From: Magnetococcales bacterium
GTDB taxonomy: Bacteria; Pseudomonadota; Magnetococcia; Magnetococcales; Magnetaquicoccaceae
Length of the DNA: 37,368 nt
Direction: 5' to 3'
Assembly: GCA_015233035.1 (NCBI GenBank)
Contig: JADFYM010000008.1
Location: forward strand, 1 to 37,368
Below are positions 1 through 8,059 of this stretch, piece after piece (the stretch's first letter is position 1; each line of letters opens with the position of its first letter). The notes beneath the pieces were generated by a model. That model was not told the DNA's origin. It searched no databases and saw nothing but the letters and a program-made list of their open reading frames with translations. Both the position numbers and the translations under genes were made by a program.

Positions 1-225
1 TCCTTTGCGGGAAGATTGGCCGTTTGGGAGAGTTCTGCTCGCAAAAAAAGACAATGTTTCCAATGGTTGAGCTGGGCATGGTGTTCTTGCGGTCATAAAA
101 AAATTGAGCAATGAAATTTTGAGTTTACCTTTTTCATCTCTCTCTGGTAGCATGCCCAGGAGGCTGTGGATTGCGCCTCTCGTTCTGTGCCGTTGGCTAT
201 TGTCATTCAAACAGGGAGAGACTTG
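1..225. other. Left-edge stretch with no assignable gene
   Basis: The first 225 bases hold no reading frame that I can assign. Short open stretches run in from the left edge in two frames (stops near 70 and 98), and either could be the tail of an upstream gene, but both are too short to call. The part at 90-145 is AT-rich and could carry the promoter of the next gene. No clear -35/-10 pair was found. Confidence 0.4.
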
Positions 226-966
226 ATGATCAAATTACCATCGCTGAAACCGAACTCGCCAGTAGGTACCGTTGGTTCCTTGTTGGTGAAAAATTTGCAG
301 CCCACCCAAATGGCGGTGGGTATGGATGAGACCGATGCAAAAAAAGAAAAATATGCCAGCATGAATGATCAGGAACTGGATAACTACCTGTTGACCCATG
401 TGGTGCCCGTGGTGGTCGGCAACAAGGGCAATTTTTATTTGATCGATCACCACCATCTCTCTTATGCCCTCTGGCAGGCGGCAGGCAATCCGAAAAGAAA
501 GTTTAAAGCCAATCAGAAACAGGTGGTGGTGGTCGCCCAGGTGGTGAGCAATTGGTCTCCCATCACCGGCTATGCCTTCTGGAAGTCCATGTATGATAAA
601 AATTGGCTCTACCCGTTCGATCATTTGGGGGGCGGGCCGTTGAAGCCGAAACAAATACCCACCCATGTCAAAAAGTTGCAAAATGATCCCTACCGGAGTT
701 TGGCGTGGTATGTGCGGAACCACTATGGATATACCAAAAGTGCCGGTAACGCCATTTTCGCCGAGTTCAAGTGGGCCGAGTTTTTCCGTAATCTGGTTCT
801 GTTGAACAACCAGATCCTGAACGACAAGGCGAAGAAAATGACAACACAAAGTGTTATGATCAGCCAACTGCCCAAAGACAAACAGAAAGAGATTGTCGAC
901 TATTCTGTGTATCTGGCGAAGTCGGCGGCAGCTTCTGGCTTGCCGGGCTATCTGGGTAACGGATAG
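226..966 (+). CDS. ParB-superfamily (ParBc_2-like) hypothetical protein
   Basis: A protein of 246 residues if translation starts at ATG 226. That start has a GGGAGAG ribosome site just upstream; a GTG at 166 is in frame but lacks one. The N-terminal third (VKNLQPTQMAVGMDE, then HVVPVVVGNKGNFYLIDHHH) matches the pattern of the ParB/sulfiredoxin-fold family ParBc_2, in which a short strand-helix core ends in a conserved histidine-rich turn. The remainder is rich in Trp, Tyr and Lys and has no motif I know. No signal peptide or membrane segment is visible. There is no parA beside it and no DNA-binding helix-turn-helix, so a role in chromosome partitioning is not supported. It stands alone, followed by a repeat element. 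The function is unknown; the family call rests on recalled motif similarity only. Confidence 0.65.
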   Translation: MIKLPSLKPNSPVGTVGSLLVKNLQPTQMAVGMDETDAKKEKYASMNDQELDNYLLTHVVPVVVGNKGNFYLIDHHHLSYALWQAAGNPKRKFKANQKQVVVVAQVVSNWSPITGYAFWKSMYDKNWLYPFDHLGGGPLKPKQIPTHVKKLQNDPYRSLAWYVRNHYGYTKSAGNAIFAEFKWAEFFRNLVLLNNQILNDKAKKMTTQSVMISQLPKDKQKEIVDYSVYLAKSAAASGLPGYLGNG

Positions 967-1009
967 CGGAACCGGCTGCTGTCAGGGATGAATACATCAT
1001 AATTGATCC

Positions 1010-1158
1010 ACAGACCCTTGATGCCCCTGGCGGGGCTCCGCCCCGCGCCCCGCCAGGGGCTTTGCCCCTGGACCCCACCAGGGGGATAATCCCCCCGGAC
1101 CCCTGCCAATATCAACGACTTGTTGAGATGTGTGTCATGGAATGGGCTTCGCCCCTGG
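1010..1158. repeat. Composite palindromic repeat, right-half copy (R1)
   Basis: A GC-rich intergenic repeat made of consecutive hairpins: GGCGGGGC/GCCCCGCC, CCAGGGGC/GCCCCTGG and the CCAGGGGG-type module around GATAAT. It ends in a tail (ATATCAACGACTTGTTGAGA) that is shared almost base for base with 17195-17215. It equals the right half of the full-length copy at 16911-17284. Frames across it translate into low-complexity Gly/Pro/Trp peptides and are not genes. Confidence 0.85.
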
Positions 1159-1198
1159 CCCGCACCAGCCACTGTCTGGCACAAGCAAAAACGCCTTG

Positions 1199-1214
1199 TC
1201 GAGTATTTACTCGA
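1199..1214. promoter_or_regulatory. Short perfect palindrome upstream of kinase-like gene
   Basis: TCGAGTA and TACTCGA arms (7 bases each) are separated by TT and followed by an AT-rich GATATTAATTT stretch. The position, 170-190 bases before the start at 1387 in a gene-free gap, would suit an operator or promoter-overlapping site. No regulator can be named. The rest of 1159-1386 shows nothing recognisable. Confidence 0.25.
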
Positions 1215-1386
1215 TATTAATTTCTCCCCGGATTCTGTTACGCTTCCAGGAAACGGCCATGGGGGATTCTGCACGGCCGCTTGGTGTGGCCATACCGATT
1301 GGCTTCGGGAGCGATTTCCCCCTTTGTCCGATACAGGCTGTATACACTGCCGGTTTGGCAGGATGACCAACATATGGAGATGGACA

Positions 1387-2097
1387 ATGGGAAATCTGAT
1401 TGGTATGCATGGCATCTCGATGTCACCCTATTTCGACCCGAAACGGATGGAGGAGTGTGTCCGGGAAATCAGATGTCCAGTCGTGACGCTCTCCCGATCC
1501 TTTGGTTCCAATGGCAGCAAGATTGCCGAGTTGCTCGCGGAGTCTTTGGCCGTTCCCTGTTTCGGCTATTCCATGCTGGACGGGATTATCAAAGAGACCA
1601 AAACGGACAAATTTTTGATGCGCCTGATCGATGAACAGGCACCCAATCCGCTGGAAGACTGGATCCATACCCTGCTCACCAAGGGAGATGCCTCCAAAGA
1701 AGGGTTTCACCAGCGGTTGATCAAGGTGGCCTTGGCCATTGCCGAAAGCGGTGGGGTCATCATTGGTCGCGGTGCCCATTTGTTGCTGGCCGAAGATCAC
1801 AAGGTGTTTCGGGTTCGTATCGAGGGATCCCTGGATGTTTGTGCCAAGCGGGTGGCGGAACGCGAACATCTCACGACCGAAGAGGCCAAAAAATTGATCG
1901 CCGGGGTCGACAGCGAACGCAAACTCTTTGTCAAAGGCATCTACAACCGACATCCCACCCAGCGTGCACACTATGATCTGGTCCTCAACTCGGATGATAT
2001 CTCCATCCATACGGCAGTGGAGATCATTATCCTCGTGATGGAAAAGATGGGCTTTTATGTTCCAGATGCCGAGGCGGCCCACCAAAAGACAGCGTGA
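1387..2097 (+). CDS. Cytidylate kinase-like family P-loop protein
   Basis: A 236-residue protein. The start at ATG 1387 is chosen because GGAGA lies six bases upstream; a longer open frame reaches back to 1120 but crosses the repeat and reads as nonsense there. The sequence follows the 'cytidylate kinase-like' family: a P-loop-type stretch at residues 36-48 (SRSFGSNGSKIAE), a central GVIIGRGAH segment, then RVRIEGSLDVCAKRVAERE, corresponding to the LID/Arg region, and a C-terminal YDLVLNSDDIS strand. The family is predicted to bind nucleoside triphosphates and phosphorylate an unknown substrate. It is distinct from the essential Cmk, which has an NMP-binding insert. It may head the unit with the response regulator 167 bases downstream. 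The family call is fairly safe; the substrate is unknown. Confidence 0.75.
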   Translation: MGNLIGMHGISMSPYFDPKRMEECVREIRCPVVTLSRSFGSNGSKIAELLAESLAVPCFGYSMLDGIIKETKTDKFLMRLIDEQAPNPLEDWIHTLLTKGDASKEGFHQRLIKVALAIAESGGVIIGRGAHLLLAEDHKVFRVRIEGSLDVCAKRVAEREHLTTEEAKKLIAGVDSERKLFVKGIYNRHPTQRAHYDLVLNSDDISIHTAVEIIILVMEKMGFYVPDAEAAHQKTA

Positions 2098-2264
2098 GCG
2101 GTTCTCCCGCCACCGATTTTGCCGGAGCGGACCCGCACGTCGACTTTTCATTTGACTTTTGGCCCAAAGGGTATCATGTTCCAGTGTGTGGACGCTGTAA
2201 CAGTGATGGCTGTGGACGGGGCCTGTCTGCCGAAACAGTGCGGTGGGAGCGAAGGAGAGTACGG

Positions 2265-2642
2265 ATGCCCGTTGAAATTTTGATTGTGGATGATGCGCCC
2301 AATATCGCCTTGTCCCTTGAGTTTTTGATGAAAAAAGAGGGTTTCTCCGTGCGGTCGGTCGGCGACGGCGAAGAAGCCCTCAAGGCGGTTGCTGAAAAAG
2401 TTCCCGATCTGATCCTGCTGGATGTCATGATGCCCAAACGGAATGGCTATGAGGTCTGCCAGGCCATTCGTGCCCGTGCGGAGTGGCAAACTGTGCGGAT
2501 CATCATGCTGACCGCCAAAGGGCGCGAAGTGGAACAGGAAAGAGGCTTGGCCATGGGTGCCGATGACTATGTGGCCAAGCCGTTCTCCACCCGGGATCTG
2601 GTGCAAAAGGTGCGGGATATGCTGGGGTTGCCGACTGGCTGA
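2265..2642 (+). CDS. Single-domain response regulator (CheY-like receiver)
   Basis: A 125-residue protein consisting of one receiver domain and no output domain. ATG 2265 has a strong AAGGAGAG site, which fixes the start. The acidic pair is D9/D10 (ILIVDD), the phosphoacceptor is D53 (LILLDVMMP), the switch Thr is T83 (IIMLTAK) and the conserved Lys is K105 (VAKPFS), so every residue needed for phosphotransfer is present. It lies in the same direction just ahead of a small membrane protein and a large transporter-type histidine kinase. The likely role is as the kinase's cognate receiver, acting by protein-protein contact. The pairing is inferred from gene order. Confidence 0.9.
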   Translation: MPVEILIVDDAPNIALSLEFLMKKEGFSVRSVGDGEEALKAVAEKVPDLILLDVMMPKRNGYEVCQAIRARAEWQTVRIIMLTAKGREVEQERGLAMGADDYVAKPFSTRDLVQKVRDMLGLPTG

Positions 2643-2737
2643 ACCGGGAAAAAAGGCGATATCCACGACGGACGGCCATGCGAGCGTGTGGCCACAACGG
2701 AGGTCTGCTTGAAACATTTGGTGCACGGTCCATCGCC

Positions 2738-2947
2738 ATGTCCCCCCTGAAACGACGGCAGGAACGCTTGGTGGCTCTGGTAGTGCTGGGGGGGTTGGCC
2801 CTGAACTTTCCGCTGCTGTCCCTGTTCAGCCGCGAGGCGTTCGTGTGGGGTGTGCCGGTCCTGTTTTTTTATCTGTTTGCGTTCTGGCTGCTGTTTGTCG
2901 TCCTGATCGCCCTGATCGTCAAGGGCAAATCCATGGCAAAAGAGTGA
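2738..2947 (+). CDS. Small two-helix membrane protein coupled to the sensor kinase
   Basis: A 69-residue protein starting at ATG 2738; an in-frame ATG at 2678 would add 20 non-hydrophobic residues, and neither start has a good ribosome site. After a basic N-terminus (KRRQER) come two hydrophobic helices, about residues 10-28 and 35-61, then a basic tail. Its stop is one base before the ATG of the histidine kinase, which points to translational coupling. Small membrane partners are often encoded next to sodium/solute symporter-family transporters, so it may be an accessory subunit of the sensor. It has no enzymatic motif. The function is inferred only from position and topology. Confidence 0.7.
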   Translation: MSPLKRRQERLVALVVLGGLALNFPLLSLFSREAFVWGVPVLFFYLFAFWLLFVVLIALIVKGKSMAKE

Positions 2948-2948
2948 C

Positions 2949-5678
2949 ATGTCCTGGCAATGGATCGCCCCACTGGTTTCAGTCGCTTATTTGGGTGTGC
3001 TCTTTGCACTGGCCTATTATGGGGATCTGCGCGCCGCGCAAGGGCGGTCTCTGGTCAATAATGCGACCGTTTATACCCTTTCCATTGCCGTCTATTGTAC
3101 CTCCTGGACCTACTATGGCAGCGTAGGGCGCGCCGCCGTCAGTGGCGTGGGCTTTTTGCCCATTTTTCTGGGCCCACTGCTGATGGCCCCGCTCTGGTGG
3201 TTTGTGTTGGGTAAGATGATTGCCATTGCCAATGCCAGCCATATTACCTCCATTGCCGATTTTATCGCCTCCCGCTATGGCAAAAGTCCCGTGCTGGGTG
3301 GCATGGTGACCTTGTTCGTGATCATCGGGGTCATGCCGTACATCGCCTTGCAATTGAAGGCGGTGGCCGTCAGCATGGATGTGCTTGTCGATCATCTGGG
3401 TGCCGGTCTTGCCCTGGGAGATCCGCCTTTTTTGTCCAATAATACCGCTCTGTATGTCGCCATCCTGATGGCTTTGTTCGCCATTCTGTTCGGGACCCGC
3501 CACCTGGATGCCAGTGAACGGCACGAGGGCATGGTCATGGCCATTGCCTTTGAATCCCTGGTCAAACTGGGGGCTTTTTTGTCGGTGGGTCTGTTTGTGA
3601 CGTTTGGTCTGTTTGATGGGTTTGGTGATCTCTTCGGCCGTGCCATGGCCGACCCGGCCTTGCGCAGGTTGATGACCTTCGATGCGGTGCCGGGGGGGTA
3701 TGCCTCCTGGTTTTCCATGACCTTTCTGGCCATGATGGCCATCCTGTTTCTGCCCCGCCAGTTTCAGGTTCTGGTGGTGGAAAATTTTAACAAAAACCAT
3801 ATCCGTCAGGCCTCCTGGTTTTTCCCGCTCTATTTGCTGGCCATCAATCTGTTTGTCTTGCCCATCGCCCTGGCGGGTCGCTTGATTTTTGCCAACGGCG
3901 CGATGGACCCGGACACCTTTGTGCTGACCTTGCCCATTCAGGCCGGGCAGCATTGGCTGGCCTTGCTGGTCTATGTCGGCGGCTTGTCGGCCGCGACCGG
4001 CATGGTGATCGTCGAGACCATTGCCCTGTCCACCATGGTCAGCAATGATCTGATCCTGCCGTTGTTGTTGCGGTTTCGTACCGTGTTCCGCGATGATCTG
4101 TCCGGCATGATTTTGTCCATCCGGCGGGGAGTCATTCTGGGCTTGTTGCTGCTGGGCTATCTCTATTTTCGGTTGATCGGTGAATCGCAGACGCTGGTCA
4201 GTATTGGCATTGTCTCTTTTGCCGCTGTGGCCCAGTTCGCGCCCGCCATTCTGTTGGGCATCTATTGGCCAGGAGCCAGTCGTCGGGGGGCGATGGGGGG
4301 GATTCTGATCGGCTTTCTGGTCTGGTCACACACCTTGCTGTTGCCCTCCTTTGCCAAGTCGGGTTGGCTGGCGGGCAGTTTTTTGACCGACGGTCCCTGG
4401 GGCCAGGCCTGGCTCAAGCCGGAAGCCCTGTTTGGTCTGACCCTGTTTGATCCCATCACCCATTCGGTGTTTTGGAGTCTGCTGGCCAATATGGGGGTTT
4501 TGGTCTTCATCTCTCTGTTTGATCGGCAAACCACGGTGGAGCAGATCCAGGCCATGCATTTTGTCAATGTCTTTGACAAGGGGGGCAAGGGCGGGAATGA
4601 GTATGTCTGGAGTGGTTTTGTCTCCGTGGTGGACCTGAAGAGGCTGGTGGCCCGCTTTATTGGACCGATGCAGGCGGAGCGGGATTTTGCCCATTATATT
4701 CACAAGCGGCGTCTCGAACTGGAGGATAATGCACAGGCTCCGGCCCGTCTGGTAGCCTTTGCCGAAAAACGGTTGACCGGTGCCATTGGTTCGGCTTCGG
4801 CGCGGGTGATGATCTCTTCGGTGGTCATCGGGGAGGAGTTGGATCTGCGTGGCGTGATGCGGCTCCTGGATGAAACCAGCCAGGTGATTGAATACAGTCA
4901 GCGTCTGGAACAAAAATCACGCCAATTGGAGGCGGCCACCCGACAGTTGCAGGAGGCCAATGAGCGGTTGCAGGAACTGGATCGGATGAAGGATGAATTT
5001 ATTTCCACCGTCAGCCATGAACTGCGCACTCCCCTGGCCGCCATCCGGGCCTTTTCCGAAATTTTGCGTGATAATGCAGAATTGGAAGCCTCGGAACGAC
5101 AAAAATTTACCGAGATCATCATCAAGGAGGCCGAACGTCTGACCCGTCTGGTCAATCAGACCCTGGATTTGGCCAAGATTGAGTCGGGCAAGATGGAGTG
5201 GCATATTTCCGAGGTCAATTTGGCCCACATTGCGCAGGAGGCGATTGATGCCACCAAGCAATTGTTTGACAATAAATCAGTCCAATTGGTCAATAAGGTG
5301 GATGACCATGACTTGATGTTGCAGGCGGATCGGGATAAAATGATCCAAGTTGTTATCAACCTGTTGTCCAATGCGGTCAAATTTTGTGATGCCACCACCG
5401 GCCTGGTGGAAATCCATTGGCAGGATACGGAGGAGGGGGTTGGCCTGGCGGTGGTGGATAATGGTCCGGGGATCCCTCTGGAGGATATTAATAAAGTGTT
5501 TGACAAGTTTCACCAGGTGCGCGACTCGGCGGCAGATTTTTTGCCGGGGAGCGGGCTGGGGTTGACCATTTGTCATCGTATTATTGAACGTCATCGGGGG
5601 CGAATCTGGGTGGAAAGTGTGGTGGGCCAGGGATCGTCTTTTATCTTTTTGTTGCCAAGAGGGGTTGTGGAGGGGTGA
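2949..5678 (+). CDS. Sodium/solute symporter-type sensor histidine kinase
   Basis: A protein of 909 residues. The first 550 or so form many hydrophobic helices of the SSS (PutP/ActP-type) transporter fold. After a linker and a coiled coil (residues 640-680, LEQKSRQLEAATRQLQEANE) comes a full kinase core: the H box with H690 in SHELRTPLAAI, the N box with N804 (INLLSNAVKF), the G1 box with D837 (VVDNGPGIP) and a G2 box GSGLGLTI. The architecture matches CbrA-like kinases, where a permease domain senses or carries a small solute and controls autophosphorylation. No receiver or PAS domain is fused; a separate receiver (2265-2642) lies upstream. It ends beside repeat copy R2. Kinase identity is certain; the ligand is unknown. 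Confidence 0.93.
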   Translation: MSWQWIAPLVSVAYLGVLFALAYYGDLRAAQGRSLVNNATVYTLSIAVYCTSWTYYGSVGRAAVSGVGFLPIFLGPLLMAPLWWFVLGKMIAIANASHITSIADFIASRYGKSPVLGGMVTLFVIIGVMPYIALQLKAVAVSMDVLVDHLGAGLALGDPPFLSNNTALYVAILMALFAILFGTRHLDASERHEGMVMAIAFESLVKLGAFLSVGLFVTFGLFDGFGDLFGRAMADPALRRLMTFDAVPGGYASWFSMTFLAMMAILFLPRQFQVLVVENFNKNHIRQASWFFPLYLLAINLFVLPIALAGRLIFANGAMDPDTFVLTLPIQAGQHWLALLVYVGGLSAATGMVIVETIALSTMVSNDLILPLLLRFRTVFRDDLSGMILSIRRGVILGLLLLGYLYFRLIGESQTLVSIGIVSFAAVAQFAPAILLGIYWPGASRRGAMGGILIGFLVWSHTLLLPSFAKSGWLAGSFLTDGPWGQAWLKPEALFGLTLFDPITHSVFWSLLANMGVLVFISLFDRQTTVEQIQAMHFVNVFDKGGKGGNEYVWSGFVSVVDLKRLVARFIGPMQAERDFAHYIHKRRLELEDNAQAPARLVAFAEKRLTGAIGSASARVMISSVVIGEELDLRGVMRLLDETSQVIEYSQRLEQKSRQLEAATRQLQEANERLQELDRMKDEFISTVSHELRTPLAAIRAFSEILRDNAELEASERQKFTEIIIKEAERLTRLVNQTLDLAKIESGKMEWHISEVNLAHIAQEAIDATKQLFDNKSVQLVNKVDDHDLMLQADRDKMIQVVINLLSNAVKFCDATTGLVEIHWQDTEEGVGLAVVDNGPGIPLEDINKVFDKFHQVRDSAADFLPGSGLGLTICHRIIERHRGRIWVESVVGQGSSFIFLLPRGVVEG

Positions 5679-5697
5679 ACCGTCCCCCAGCCTCACC

Positions 5698-5882
5698 AAC
5701 CATTTTTTGTCAAGCATTATCAAGGGGGTCCGGGGGGGATTATCCCCCCCGGTGGGGTCCAGGGGCAACGCCCCTGGTGGGGTCTGGGGCGAAGCCCCGG
5801 AAAAACAGGCCCCTGGAGTTGGAACCACCCAGGTATTGCTACTGTGTCATTTTTTGATCCACCGCCCCTGGATGCCCTGACA
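5698..5882. repeat. Composite palindromic repeat, left-half copy (R2a)
   Basis: It begins just after the kinase stop. In order it holds a CCGGGGGGGATTATCCCCCC module, a CCAGGGGC/GCCCCTGG hairpin, a GGGGC/GCCCC hairpin and then the tail AAACAGGCCCCTGGAGTTGG. This is the same order as at 16960-17095 and 36990-37095. Together with 5914-6214 it fills the convergent gap between the kinase and mobB. Confidence 0.85.
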
Positions 5883-5913
5883 GGTGTAGGTTTTGTCTCC
5901 CTCTCCCTCCGGG

Positions 5914-6146
5914 CTACCCTATGCACACAACTTTTGCAGGAATCCGGGGACCGCCACGCTCCCCGGTGGGGGTTTGGGGGAAAAGCCCACAACGGGTTGA
6001 TATTGTGTTCCTCACGGGGCTCTGCCCCGAGCCCCGCCAGGGGCGTTGCCCCTGGACCCCACCAGGGGGATAATCCCCCTGGACCCCTATCACTGCACAA
6101 TATACTTCGGATTTTTTGTCAGCATAAAAATGTGTGCATAGGGTAG
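5914..6146. repeat. 233-base element bounded by perfect 16-base inverted repeats
   Basis: CTACCCTATGCACACA at 5914-5929 is repeated in exact inverse at 6131-6146. The enclosed segment contains a right-half copy of the hairpin repeat (about 6001-6095). The arrangement resembles a small non-autonomous element inserted into, or assembled from, the composite repeat. No coding frame is credible inside it and no target-site duplication is obvious. Confidence 0.6.
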
Positions 6147-6214
6147 GGACCCCACCGGGGGAGATAATCTCCCCCAGACCCCCATCAATAATAACACCTT
6201 TTTGCGATGTATAA
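6147..6214. repeat. Composite palindromic repeat, terminal fragment (R2b)
   Basis: GGGGGAGATAATCTCCCCC followed by CATCAATAATAACACC and TTTTTGCGATGTATAAAC. Read on the minus strand this equals the left terminus seen at 16921-16990 and 36963-37020. It abuts the 3' end of mobB. Confidence 0.75.
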
Positions 6215-6221
6215 ACCCGTC

Positions 6222-6734
6222 TCACACCCCACAACAGGCACGAACAAAACGCGCCACACCCACCACGTCTTCCAGAGAAAATTGCGGCAAACCAGACACC
6301 CAATCGGGATCATCGGTCGCAACGGCCACGACGTTGGTCAGTTGTTCGTGCAGGCTGGTCTGACCACACGCCAGTCGATGCACGATAATCTTGGGGTGGT
6401 GCTCATTTTTATAGCCCTCCACCAGAATCAGATCGTGTCCTTGCAGGAGATGCACCTGCTCTGCCAGGGTGGGTTCCTCCCGACCCTGCAGATCCTGGAT
6501 CATGAACCAGCGTTCCCGTGCTGCAAACAGCACGGTCGCCGCCCCGGCTTGACGGAAGCGATAGGTATCCTTGCCGGGCTGATCGGGATCGGCGGGATGA
6601 TGGCCGTGTTTGATCGCCGCCACGCGCAGTCCCTCTTGATGCAGTTGCCGAATGACACCCACCATCAAGGTGGTCTTGCCGGTGCCACTTGCCGCCGCAA
6701 AGCCCAGCACGGGGATGGGGAGGAGGGGCGTCAT
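6222..6734 (-). CDS. mobB: Molybdopterin-guanine dinucleotide biosynthesis adapter MobB
   Basis: A 170-residue P-loop GTPase-like protein. The Walker A motif is at residues 15-22 (ASGTGKTT, K20), followed by the family signature IKHGHHPADPDQPGKDTYRF and QAGAATVLFAA, and then LILVEGYKNEHHPKI, the MobB hallmark. MobB binds GTP and assists MobA in attaching GMP to molybdopterin. Its ATG overlaps the moaD stop as ATGA, so the two are translated together. No mobA or moaE lies in the window, so the rest of the molybdenum cofactor pathway must be elsewhere. The length is normal for the family, and the identity is secure. Confidence 0.92.
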   Translation of the reverse strand: MTPLLPIPVLGFAAASGTGKTTLMVGVIRQLHQEGLRVAAIKHGHHPADPDQPGKDTYRFRQAGAATVLFAARERWFMIQDLQGREEPTLAEQVHLLQGHDLILVEGYKNEHHPKIIVHRLACGQTSLHEQLTNVVAVATDDPDWVSGLPQFSLEDVVGVARFVRACCGV

Positions 6735-6982
6735 CCGCCACTGACCGGTGGAAAAATAGCCACTTCATCGCCATCCTTCAGGGTATCCTGTAACTGGGCA
6801 TGGCATTGATTGACCGCCACACGCAGTTGCGGATCGGCCAGTGCCGAAGCGTAGGGTTCGCCTCTGCCACGCAGAAAATGCAACAAACGGTCCACCGTGT
6901 CGACCTGTGCGGGCAGGGAGATCCGCTCTTCCGGGGTACCGATCTTCTCCCGCACCCAGGCAAAATAAAAAATGTGCGTCAT
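6731..6982 (-). CDS. moaD: Molybdopterin synthase small subunit MoaD
   Basis: An 83-residue ubiquitin-fold protein. The start at 6982 is chosen because the sequence then begins MTHIFYFAWVREKIG, as in MoaD; an open frame further upstream has no MoaD character. It ends in DEVAIFPPVSGG: the terminal Gly-Gly (residues 82-83) is the site that is adenylated and converted to a thiocarboxylate, the sulfur donor for molybdopterin. It overlaps mobB by four bases. The partner subunit MoaE is absent from the window. The short divergent gap 6983-7163 presumably holds promoters for moaD and the phosphoesterase gene, but none is clear. Confidence 0.9.
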   Translation of the reverse strand: MTHIFYFAWVREKIGTPEERISLPAQVDTVDRLLHFLRGRGEPYASALADPQLRVAVNQCHAQLQDTLKDGDEVAIFPPVSGG

Positions 6983-7163
6983 CCGCTTTTGACCTATTGC
7001 ATGCGTGTGTTTGTGTGGCCCATTGTTCAAAATGGCTTGGCAACAGGGGACCAATCCGTCTAAAGTGTCGTGCCGATCTACCGTCGGCCAACCAACCAAG
7101 GAGATGGATGTGAGCCTACCAGAAAGTGTGCCCCAGTTGAAGGGCAGTCAAGAGGACACCCTG

Positions 7164-7970
7164 ATGATTTTGTTTATTGGTGATGTGTTCGGCAAGTCGG
7201 GACGTCGGGCCCTGGATCTGCATCTGGGCCGGTTGAAAAAAGCCTATCCGTTGGATATGGTCATTGCCAACGGTGAAAACGGTGCCGGTGGCATTGGCAT
7301 TACGCCCGGCGTGGCAACCGAATTGTTCCAGGCGGGCGTGGATGTCATCACCACGGGCAATCATATCTGGCAACACAAGGAAATTTTTGAGTATATTGAT
7401 AATAATAACCGTTTGTTGCGTCCCATGAACTATCCACCCGGCGCGCCTGGAAAGGGTTTTGTCATTTTTACCACCCGCTCCCAGATGCGGGTGGCCGTGC
7501 TGAATTTGTCTGGCCGGGTTTTTATGGATCCTCTGGACTGTCCCTTCCAAATGGCGGATCGATTTCTGGAGCGGGTACGGATGGGGCGGGATGTGGATGC
7601 CATCATGGTGGACCTGCACGCCGAGGCCAGCTCGGAAAAGGGGGCGATGGGCTACCATTTGGATGGGCGGGTCTCGGCGGTATTGGGGACGCATACCCAT
7701 ATTCCCACTGCAGACCATCATATTTTACCCAAAGGAACCGCCTTTCAGACCGATGTGGGCATGACCGGTTGCTATCGTTCCATCATCGGCATGAAGGCAG
7801 AAACGGTCATGCCCCGCTTTCTCCGCCAAATGCCTACCCATTTTGAACAGATGCCGGAGGAGGGGACTTTGTGCGGTGCGTTGGTCACCCTGGCAAAAGC
7901 CACAGGCCTGTGCCAGGCGATTCAACCGATTCGCCTGGGGACACAGTTGTCCAACGCAGGACTGCCATAA
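7164..7970 (+). CDS. ymdB: YmdB-family metallophosphoesterase
   Basis: A 268-residue protein starting MILFIGDVFG at ATG 7164, seven bases after AGAGGA. A GTG at 7110 with AAGGAG is an alternative that adds 18 residues. Metal ligands of the family are all present: D7, E38 and N39 (ANGEN), N66 and H67 (GNHIW), HAEASSEK, and the GTHTH pair near residues 174-178. The numbering is one less than in Bacillus subtilis YmdB. The family hydrolyses phosphodiesters, with 2',3'-cyclic nucleotides or related compounds proposed as substrates, and affects biofilm and motility decisions in Bacillus. It is transcribed alone, divergent from moaD. The length is normal, the family call is secure and the in vivo substrate is uncertain. 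Confidence 0.9.
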   Translation: MILFIGDVFGKSGRRALDLHLGRLKKAYPLDMVIANGENGAGGIGITPGVATELFQAGVDVITTGNHIWQHKEIFEYIDNNNRLLRPMNYPPGAPGKGFVIFTTRSQMRVAVLNLSGRVFMDPLDCPFQMADRFLERVRMGRDVDAIMVDLHAEASSEKGAMGYHLDGRVSAVLGTHTHIPTADHHILPKGTAFQTDVGMTGCYRSIIGMKAETVMPRFLRQMPTHFEQMPEEGTLCGALVTLAKATGLCQAIQPIRLGTQLSNAGLP

Positions 7971-8059
7971 GGCCATTGCTTGCTCTGCGCAAACGGGATG
8001 AAACGACCACAAGGAATACGGAATGAAATAATACCAACCCTTGCCCAGGGGAAAGACGC

